NCBI GenBank assembly: GCA_964486935.1
Contig: CAZAPG010000059.1
Coordinates: forward strand, 1 to 41,693
DNA from: CAZAPG01 sp964486935
Lineage (GTDB): Bacteria > Chloroflexota > Anaerolineae > 4572-78 > J111
Direction: 5' to 3'
Length of the DNA stretch: 41,693 bases
Notes under the pieces: generated by a model
Database searches by the model: none
What the model was told of the DNA's origin: nothing
Seen by the model: only the letters and a program-made list of their open reading frames with translations
In this document: piece by piece, positions 7,699 through 13,433 of the stretch
How the letters are laid out: the number at the start of each line of letters is the position of its first letter
Position numbering within the stretch: position 1 is the stretch's first letter
Made by a program: the position numbers and the translations under genes

Positions 7699-10176
7699 TT
7701 AATTGAGTTGGTGGACGGTGCGGCGGATGATGTCATCCTGAGTGGCTTTGTCCAGCGTTACAAACAGGGCGCTGTAGCCGGCCACCCGCACCACCAAATC
7801 TCGATACTGCTCCGGGTTTTTCTGAGCGGCCAGCAGGGTGTCGGTATCAATGGTGTTGAACTGAACGTGCCACACCTTTAAACTGCGAAAGCCCTTGAGC
7901 AGCGCGACCAGCCGCTGCAACCCGGCCTCGGTGGCCAGGGCCGTGGGCGAGAGGCGCAGGTTGAGCAACTGGGCCACCATTTTGATGGTCGGCAGTTTGC
8001 TGGCCGAGCGCAGCACGCCGGTAGGCCCGCCGCTATCCGTGCCGTGCATGGCCGACACGCCCTCGGCAATAGGGTCTCCGGCTTTGCGGCCATCCGGGGT
8101 GGCTCCAATCTTAGAACCCAGCGGCACGTTGGCCGAGATGTTGCTGGTCGAGCCGGCGTAGCCGCCCCCAATAGGGCCGCGCCCGTAGCGAGAGTTGCGA
8201 TAGCGGGCCATCTCCTGCTGGTAATCCCGCATCACCCGCACGGCTAATTCGTCTACCGCGTCAATATCGTTGCCGTATTTGGGCGCGCGAAGCAGCCGCT
8301 GGCGTACTACCTCGCCGCCCTCGTTCTCAAAATTGGCCGCCAGCGCATCCAGCACTGCCTGGGCGGTCAACAACTTTTCCTCAAAGAGCAGTTTTTTCAA
8401 AGCCATCAGCGCGTTGGCTACATTGGTTACGCCAGATTGCAGCCCGCTAACCACATCGTATCGCGCGCCCCCTTCTTTCACCGTCAGCCCGCGCTCCAGG
8501 CAGCCGTCCACCAGCGCCGAGCAGAAGGCGTCGGGAACCATCTCTTCCAGACTGATGTCGGCCACGGCGTCAAGGTGAAAGCTGGCGCGGGTGTAAAACA
8601 TAAACTGCTCGTAAAAAGCCTGATACAGCGCCTCAAACGACTCAAAAGCGGTCAAATTGCCGCGCCCCGGCAGCAATTGTAGCCCGGTTTTGGGGTCAAC
8701 GCCGTTGTTTAGCGTTATCTCCAAAATTTTGAGGGCATTTAAAAATGACATGCCGGTTACGCGATAGCCCCACTTGCCCGGCACGGCGGTTTCAATGCAG
8801 CCGACCACGGCGTAATTGTAGGCGTCGGCGGGAGCAACGCCCTTTTCCAGCATTGCCGGGATGATGATTTCATCGTTTTTCAGGGCAGGCATACCAAAGC
8901 CCAGCTTGATGGTTTGGGCGCATTCCATCAAAAAGCGGTCCGGCGTGCCGGTATGTATCCGGGCCGACACGTTGGGCTGCGTCAGCCGGACATTGCGGAT
9001 GGTTTCCAGCACCATGTAAGAAAGATCGTTGGTGGCGTCCTGTCCGGTTTCGGTTTGGCCGCCAATGGTCACGTTCTGGTAGGTGGGGTAGCCAATGCCA
9101 AAGCGGGTGTGGTCCCACGGCCGCACTTTGATAATGGAAAAGAGCTTGAGCCACAGCAGTTCCAGCAACTCTTGCGCCTGCGGGCGGGTGAGCCGGCCGG
9201 CCGCCAAATCGACCTGGTAGAAGGGGTAGGTGTACTGGTCAAAGCGGCCCAGCGAAAAGGAGTGGCCGTTGCTTTCAATCTGGCTGATGAGATGGACAAA
9301 GTAAGCCGCTTGCACCGCCTCTTGAAAGGTACGCGGCGGTTTGGCCGGCACGTGTCGACATGCCGCCGCGATGGTTTCCAGTTCGGCCCGGCGCGCCGGC
9401 AATGTATCCGGCAGTGCGGCCTGACGCTCGGCTTCGGCGGCAAAACGGTGGGCAAAGCTGATGGCTGCTTTGAGGGTGATGATGGCCCCCTGCAAAAAGG
9501 GCCGCTTTTTGAATTCGGCGGCATGGTAGGGCGACAGGCCGGCCAGCGCCGCTTCGGCCTGGGCGATGATGCCTTCCAGCCCCATCGCAATAACCTGCTC
9601 GATGTTCAAAATAATGTGGCCATCGCCGGAGGTAATGTTGCCCCGCCCGGAGATGACGCCTGCTTTTTGCGCGTCGGCCACTTCCGGCGGCATGATGGCC
9701 ATAACTCTCTCGTTGAGGGTTTTGCCGTGCCAGGCCGGCGCAATCGTGTTGAGAATATGGGCTTTAACCGGCGGGCTGACCTCAAAGACATCGGCCCGGC
9801 GCCGGGGAAATTCATCAATCTCATCGGCCAGAAAATCAACCAGGTATTCGGGAAAGAGCGGGGCCGCTCGCGGGGCGCTGGCCTGATTGCCAACAATAAT
9901 TTCATCCGGCGCAATGTAAATAGTCATATTAGCCAGCGTGTGGGCCAGCGCCTTGGCCCGGCGCAGCACCGGCGGGTTGGCCTGATGCTTTTCGTAGGCT
10001 TCGGTCACCAGCAGCCCGCGCTCGGCGCAGAGAGAAGGGGTGGTGTGCAGCAATTGCTGCCGCAGCCGCTGCACGCGTTGGGTGGAGCCGGCCTGTCCGG
10101 CTGGCTCCGCAGTTTTGGCCGCCCCGTTGACCTGGGCGGCGTTGGGTTCTATAGTTTGGGTTATAGATGTACCCAT
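7699..10176 (-). CDS. Glycyl radical enzyme, dehydratase/lyase (eliminase) type
   Basis: An 825-residue glycyl radical enzyme. The C-terminal radical loop RVAGYSALF carries Gly800 and the active-site loop reads VVGCIE, with Cys460 and Glu462. A single Cys followed by x-Glu is the eliminase arrangement (glycerol, diol, choline and hydroxyproline enzymes), unlike the Cys-Cys pair of pyruvate formate-lyase. ESNGHSFSLGRFDQY near residue 300 is the conserved PFL-domain motif. After the Cys loop comes VPGKWGYRVTGM, unlike my recollection of glycerol or choline enzymes, so the substrate is open. The ATG at 10176 is chosen because GGAG lies 9 nt upstream; a start 10 codons earlier lacks this. The cognate activase is next door. 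The product pathway is anaerobic, and no microcompartment shell genes are present. Substrate class (polyol or sugar derivative) is inferred from the neighbours. Confidence 0.93.
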   Translation of the reverse strand: MGTSITQTIEPNAAQVNGAAKTAEPAGQAGSTQRVQRLRQQLLHTTPSLCAERGLLVTEAYEKHQANPPVLRRAKALAHTLANMTIYIAPDEIIVGNQASAPRAAPLFPEYLVDFLADEIDEFPRRRADVFEVSPPVKAHILNTIAPAWHGKTLNERVMAIMPPEVADAQKAGVISGRGNITSGDGHIILNIEQVIAMGLEGIIAQAEAALAGLSPYHAAEFKKRPFLQGAIITLKAAISFAHRFAAEAERQAALPDTLPARRAELETIAAACRHVPAKPPRTFQEAVQAAYFVHLISQIESNGHSFSLGRFDQYTYPFYQVDLAAGRLTRPQAQELLELLWLKLFSIIKVRPWDHTRFGIGYPTYQNVTIGGQTETGQDATNDLSYMVLETIRNVRLTQPNVSARIHTGTPDRFLMECAQTIKLGFGMPALKNDEIIIPAMLEKGVAPADAYNYAVVGCIETAVPGKWGYRVTGMSFLNALKILEITLNNGVDPKTGLQLLPGRGNLTAFESFEALYQAFYEQFMFYTRASFHLDAVADISLEEMVPDAFCSALVDGCLERGLTVKEGGARYDVVSGLQSGVTNVANALMALKKLLFEEKLLTAQAVLDALAANFENEGGEVVRQRLLRAPKYGNDIDAVDELAVRVMRDYQQEMARYRNSRYGRGPIGGGYAGSTSNISANVPLGSKIGATPDGRKAGDPIAEGVSAMHGTDSGGPTGVLRSASKLPTIKMVAQLLNLRLSPTALATEAGLQRLVALLKGFRSLKVWHVQFNTIDTDTLLAAQKNPEQYRDLVVRVAGYSALFVTLDKATQDDIIRRTVHQLN

Positions 10177-10199
10177 GATTTTAACTCCTCTGAAAATAG

Positions 10200-10241
10200 C
10201 CCTCACCGGGAGTCGCGGCCTGCGGGCCGGCGAGGTGAGGG
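10200..10241 (-). repeat. Intercistronic hairpin between activase and glycyl radical enzyme genes
   Basis: CCCTCACC (10200-10207) pairs with GGTGAGGG (10234-10241), with a GC-rich inner GGCC-TGC-GGGCC helix. It lies in the 115-nt spacer just upstream of the glycyl radical enzyme start and has no T run. Such hairpins can mark RNA processing that leaves a stable downstream message, which would fit an enzyme needed in large excess over its activase. That role is inference. Confidence 0.5.
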
Positions 10242-10291
10242 GTGAAGCTCCTCAAAATAGAGCGACACAAAATTGGTGGGCGGCGGCAAAG

Positions 10292-11248
10292 TTAGCCGCC
10301 AATAGTTACCGTTAGTCCGTGGGACTCAATCTCTTTGGCCAGGGGTGCCACCTCTGTTTCGGTCAGGCGCGGCTGGTTGGCCCACGGGTAGTCGCGCCCC
10401 AGGGCGGCGTATTTGGCCTGGCCCAGGGTGTGGTAGGGCAGCAGGTCGACATGCTGAACCGGGCCGTTCAGCGACAGCACAAATTGAGCGATGGCCCGCA
10501 AGCTTTCGACCGAGGCGTTGAAGCCGGGAATCAGCGGCACCCGGATAGTGACCGGCGCGCCTCCAGCCGCCAGCCGGCGCAGATTTTCAAGAATGAGCCG
10601 GTTATCGAGGCCGGTGAAGGTGTGGTGGATGTCGGGGTCAGTGTGTTTCAGGTCATACAGAATGTGGTCCAGATAGGGGGTCAACTGCTCCAGAACCGGC
10701 CATTGGGTGTGACCGCAGGTTTCAAGCGCGGTCGAGATGTATTCGGCCTTGGCCAGCCGCAGCAGAGCCAGGGCCAGGGCGGGCTGCATGGTTGGCTCGC
10801 CGCCGGTCAGGGTCAGGCCGCCGCCGTCTTCGTAAAAAGGGGCGTCGCGCAGCACTTCTGCCATCACTTCGCCGGCGGTGCGTTGCCGGCCAAGCCAGTG
10901 GATGGCCCCGCTGGGGCAGAGCGTCACCCGGCGATTGAATTTTTGCTCCAGTTCGCGTGTCCGGCTGCCGGACCAGCAGACCGGGCAGGGTTTTTCAAAC
11001 TGGCCGCAGGTAATGCAGTTGTGGGCAAACAGGGCCAGCTCCGGCTGCGGCTGTTGCGACTCCGGGTTGGCGCACCAGCCGCAGCGCAGCGGGCAGCCCT
11101 TGAAAAAGACGTTGGTGCGCAGGCCCGGCCCATCGTGCAGCGAGTAGCGCTGGATGTCGAAAATAACGCCTTCGACCTGCTCCAGGCGGTCGCGCTCGGC
11201 GTGGGTGAGCCGGGTGGCAGCCGGGCTGAATTTGACAGATTCGTTCAC
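10292..11248 (-). CDS. Glycyl-radical enzyme activating enzyme (radical SAM)
   Basis: A 318-residue radical SAM activase that installs the glycyl radical on the neighbouring enzyme by cleaving S-adenosylmethionine. The CX3CX2C cluster motif is GCPLRCGWC (Cys52, Cys56, Cys59), preceded by the family signature IQRYSLHDGPGLRT. An insert holds further cysteines (CITC, PCPVC and LCPSGAI), consistent with at least one auxiliary iron-sulfur cluster as in dehydratase-type activases, though the spacing is not the classic paired ferredoxin pattern. LTLTGGEP is the SAM-binding GGE motif. The GTG start at 11248 is chosen because AAGGA lies upstream and a longer reading would overlap the reductase gene. 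Cognate partnership rests on adjacency. Confidence 0.92.
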   Translation of the reverse strand: MNESVKFSPAATRLTHAERDRLEQVEGVIFDIQRYSLHDGPGLRTNVFFKGCPLRCGWCANPESQQPQPELALFAHNCITCGQFEKPCPVCWSGSRTRELEQKFNRRVTLCPSGAIHWLGRQRTAGEVMAEVLRDAPFYEDGGGLTLTGGEPTMQPALALALLRLAKAEYISTALETCGHTQWPVLEQLTPYLDHILYDLKHTDPDIHHTFTGLDNRLILENLRRLAAGGAPVTIRVPLIPGFNASVESLRAIAQFVLSLNGPVQHVDLLPYHTLGQAKYAALGRDYPWANQPRLTETEVAPLAKEIESHGLTVTIGG

Positions 11249-11273
11249 GGGAGAAATCCTTCTGGCTGCCGCT

Positions 11274-12113
11274 TTAGGCGGCGTTGGCCAGATAAGCATT
11301 GATGCCCTGCTGCCACTGCGGCAGGGTGTGGCCGGTGACCAGTTGAAACAGGCGGCAGTCGAGTACGGGGCGGGCCGGGCGTTTGGCAAAGCGTTTGGCC
11401 GTAGCCGGGTCAACCACCTCAACCGGCTCGGAGCGCCCGGCCTGTTGCAACACGTAGCGGGCAAAATCGGCCCGGGTGCAGGCCCCCAGGCTGGTAATGT
11501 TGTAGATGCCGTAAGCCCCGGTAGCAATCAAACTGAAGATGGCCTCGGCCAGGTGGCCGGTGTAGGTGGGCGATTCAAGCTGGTCTTCGGGCATGCGGAC
11601 CACGCCCTCTTTGCCGGCGGCTGTGAGCACGCGCGCCACATAGTTGTTGGGGGCGTGTCCAAACAACCAGGCTGTGCGCACGGCGTAAGTGCGCGGGCAA
11701 ATTTGCAGGCTCAGCCGCTCGCCGGCCAGCTTCGAGCGGCCATACTGGTTGAGCGGGTTGGGCTGGGCCACCTCGTCGTAATCGGTTTCAGCGGCGCCGT
11801 CAAAAATGTAGTCGGTGGAAATGTAGAGCAGGGCGCTGCCGGCCCGCTGCGCGGCCAGGGCCAGATTTTGCGCCCCCACAGCGTTAATGCGCCAGGCCTT
11901 GTCGGGGTTGGACTCGCAGCCTTCCAGGTCAACGTACACCGCCGAGTTGATGATCAGGTCTGGCTTTTGGGCGACCAGTAGTTCAATGGTGCTGGCGCGT
12001 TGGGTAATGTCGATTTCTTCAATGTCCCAGGCCAGGATGTCGTGCCGGCTGCCCAACACCCGGACCAGCTCCCGGCCCAGCATCCCCTTTGCGCCGATGA
12101 TAGCGATTTTCAT
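11274..12113 (-). CDS. RmlD-like NAD(P)-dependent sugar reductase (extended SDR)
   Basis: A 279-residue extended short-chain dehydrogenase/reductase of the dTDP-4-dehydrorhamnose reductase (RmlD) type. The Rossmann motif GAKGMLGREL opens the protein. The catalytic YxxxK is YGRSK, with the family's LLYISTDYIFDG strand before it. ATG 12113 is preferred over a GTG-like start 30 nt upstream because GGAG sits 7 nt before it. No other deoxysugar biosynthesis genes (RmlA, RmlB, RmlC) are nearby. Placement as second gene of the glycyl-radical operon, 26 nt before the activase, suggests a catabolic reductase or oxidase role rather than rhamnose synthesis. That functional shift is inference; the fold assignment is firm. 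Confidence 0.88.
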   Translation of the reverse strand: MKIAIIGAKGMLGRELVRVLGSRHDILAWDIEEIDITQRASTIELLVAQKPDLIINSAVYVDLEGCESNPDKAWRINAVGAQNLALAAQRAGSALLYISTDYIFDGAAETDYDEVAQPNPLNQYGRSKLAGERLSLQICPRTYAVRTAWLFGHAPNNYVARVLTAAGKEGVVRMPEDQLESPTYTGHLAEAIFSLIATGAYGIYNITSLGACTRADFARYVLQQAGRSEPVEVVDPATAKRFAKRPARPVLDCRLFQLVTGHTLPQWQQGINAYLANAA

Positions 12114-12138
12114 AGTGTCTCCTTCATTAGTTGTGAAA

Positions 12139-12179
12139 CGCACTACGCACCACGTAATACGTAGTGCGTAGTACGTAGA
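12139..12179. repeat. Palindromic intergenic repeat with TACGTA steps
   Basis: CGCACTACG (12139-12147) pairs with CGTAGTGCG (12160-12168), followed by another GTAGTACGTAG copy. It fills most of the 67-nt gap between the regulator and reductase genes. It has the look of a dispersed palindromic element or an RNA hairpin rather than a terminator, since no T run follows on either strand. Confidence 0.5.
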
Positions 12180-12180
12180 C

Positions 12181-13140
12181 TCAAACGTTATTCTCCAGCA
12201 TCAAAACTTCAGCGGCGGCCCGGTCGTCGGTGCCGAGCACGTTGATAGCGCCGGTGCGGAGCGCTCCCAGAATGGCGGCGGCTTTTTCTGGCCCCAGCGC
12301 CACAGCGATAGTGGTGGGAATCTGCCCTAACTCGGCCAGGGTCAGGCCGATGACGCGCCGGTTGTAGTCGCAGGGAAACAGCTCGCCGGTAAGGGTGTAG
12401 ATTTGCCCGGCCATGTCGCCGACCGCGCCGGCGGCGGTTAAGTCTGCCAGGTCAGCCGGACTGATGAAGCCGGCCCGGCTGAAACCGGAGATGGCCGGGT
12501 CGAGGTTGCCGATGCCGGTCAGGGCCACGTCGGCCTGGGTGGCGACGCTAAGGGTGCGTTTGATATCGCGCTGGTTGCGGATAATCTCGCTGGCTTCAAC
12601 GCTGTCGCCCATGAGCGGCGAGGTGAGGTACAGAACCTCTCCGCCCAGTTTTTGGGCCAGTTGGCGGGCCAGGGTGGCGCTGTCGAGCGCCTGCAAATCA
12701 AACGGCATACTGCCGACGGCCTGGGCCACGCGCACCCTGGCCTGAAAATTGGGGCTGATGGCGTGGATGGTTTCATACGAGGTGCGCCCCAGGCAAACAG
12801 CCATGGTCGAGCCATCGACCAGCACCTGCTCCAGATAGCGGGCGCTCAACTGCCCCAGCCGTTGCAGCGCCGAGCCGATATCTTGCGGCGTGGTCTTTAA
12901 AACCAGGGCCTCCTTTAGCCCAAAAGTTTGCTTTAGCAACGCCTCAAGTCCGGCGTCTCGTTTAATGGGCCAGTTGATGATAATCTGCACAACCTGCTCG
13001 GCCCTGGCCTGCTTGAGCAGCCGATATACCTTGACCCGCGACAGGCCAAGCCGGTCGGCAATGGCGTTTTGGGTCAGTTCCTCTTCGTAGTACAGCGAGG
13101 CAATTTGAGCTAAAAGTTCGGCGTGGTTATCGTCGGCCAT
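12181..13140 (-). CDS. SorC/DeoR-type sugar-responsive transcriptional regulator
   Basis: A 319-residue regulator of the SorC family: an N-terminal sigma-factor-like helix-turn-helix (LTQNAIADRLGLSRVKVYRLL, about residues 30-50) and a large sugar-binding domain related to phosphosugar isomerases, with GIGNLDP, SGFSR and GVALGP-like stretches. These proteins bind a phosphorylated sugar and control catabolic operons. ATG 13140 is used; a GTG at 13164 would add eight residues but lies inside an operator. Neither start has a Shine-Dalgarno sequence. It is the first gene of the operon and two inverted repeats cover its transcription start, so autoregulation by a sugar phosphate is likely. This is the best clue that the operon's substrate is a sugar or polyol. 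Confidence 0.9.
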   Translation of the reverse strand: MADDNHAELLAQIASLYYEEELTQNAIADRLGLSRVKVYRLLKQARAEQVVQIIINWPIKRDAGLEALLKQTFGLKEALVLKTTPQDIGSALQRLGQLSARYLEQVLVDGSTMAVCLGRTSYETIHAISPNFQARVRVAQAVGSMPFDLQALDSATLARQLAQKLGGEVLYLTSPLMGDSVEASEIIRNQRDIKRTLSVATQADVALTGIGNLDPAISGFSRAGFISPADLADLTAAGAVGDMAGQIYTLTGELFPCDYNRRVIGLTLAELGQIPTTIAVALGPEKAAAILGALRTGAINVLGTDDRAAAEVLMLENNV

Positions 13141-13151
13141 AAAATAGAAAA

Positions 13152-13165
13152 TGTGCAAATGCACA
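13152..13165. promoter_or_regulatory. Operator 1, perfect inverted repeat
   Basis: TGTGCA-AA-TGCACA is a perfect palindrome just upstream of the regulator start codon and downstream of its promoter. Its centre is 19 bp from that of operator 2, about two helical turns. It is a likely SorC-family binding site. Confidence 0.65.
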
Positions 13166-13170
13166 ATAAA

Positions 13171-13184
13171 TGTTCAATTGCACA
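13171..13184. promoter_or_regulatory. Operator 2, near-perfect inverted repeat at the transcription start
   Basis: TGTTCA-AT-TGCACA matches operator 1 with one mismatched position in the left arm. It spans the predicted transcription start near 13179, so bound repressor would block initiation. Confidence 0.6.
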
Positions 13185-13185
13185 T

Positions 13186-13214
13186 ATTGTATTACAGAAT
13201 GGGTGGTTTGTCAA
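13186..13214 (-). promoter_or_regulatory. Sigma-70-type promoter of the glycyl-radical operon
   Basis: On the minus strand, TTGACA (13214-13209), a 17-bp spacer and TACAAT (13191-13186) make a near-consensus promoter. The predicted start is near 13179, inside operator 2. It would drive the regulator and the seven genes beyond it. Confidence 0.85.
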
Positions 13215-13250
13215 CGGGAAAACGTGACCTGCTATCTTCTCAAAGTAACA

Positions 13251-13279
13251 TTTACATAATACCCTTTTTGGGTTATAAT
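13251..13279 (+). promoter_or_regulatory. Sigma-70-type promoter of the first GH/Ig/PGRP gene
   Basis: TTTACA (13251-13256), a 17-bp spacer and TATAAT (13274-13279) form a near-consensus promoter, with ACCC/GGGT dyad symmetry inside the spacer. It diverges from the glycyl-radical operon promoter with 36 bp between the -35 boxes. The predicted start is near 13286. Confidence 0.85.
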
Positions 13280-13285
13280 CGAAGA

Positions 13286-13433
13286 AATCTTAAAATTGCG
13301 TATTTTGCCGCAAATTTTAAGCGAGGGGCCGGAAAATCCTCCGCCTCGATGGGCGGCGCAAGCATGCCGCTTTCTCCCTGCCAGTTAAACAATTACTCCA
13401 CAAACGCTGACTGAACTTGTGAAGGAGTCTCAG
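13286..13433 (+). promoter_or_regulatory. Structured 5' leader of unknown class
   Basis: The roughly 148-nt untranslated leader has three clear helices: CTTAAAATTGCG with CGCAAATTTTAAG (one bulge, about 13289-13322), GAGG with CCTC around 13323-13346, and a GCGGC/GCCGC hairpin around 13352-13371. The gene's ribosome binding site GAAGGAG follows. I compared it from memory with c-di-GMP, c-di-AMP, TPP, FMN, SAM, glycine and cobalamin riboswitch consensus and found no match, so no ligand is proposed. Confidence 0.4.

Noticed and set aside
7699..10176. Classic pyruvate formate-lyase
   Set aside because: The active-site loop is GCIE with a single Cys and a Glu, not the Cys-Cys pair needed for pyruvate cleavage.
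8914..10245. A 443-codon plus-strand frame opposite the glycyl radical enzyme
   Set aside because: Antisense shadow of a gene with firm motifs; no recognisable motif or ribosome site of its own. Similar shadows at 5738-6526, 10319-11302, 11154-11981 and 37188-38135 were dropped for the same reason.
11274..12113. dTDP-rhamnose biosynthesis cluster
   Set aside because: Only the RmlD-like gene is present; RmlA, RmlB and RmlC are absent and the neighbours are catabolic.
4229..13140. Bacterial microcompartment around the glycyl radical enzyme
   Set aside because: No shell-protein genes and no encapsulation-peptide-like extension were seen in the operon.
13286..13433. A known riboswitch (c-di-GMP, c-di-AMP or a cofactor class)
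   Set aside because: Helices exist but the conserved loop sequences of these classes, as far as I recall them, are not there.
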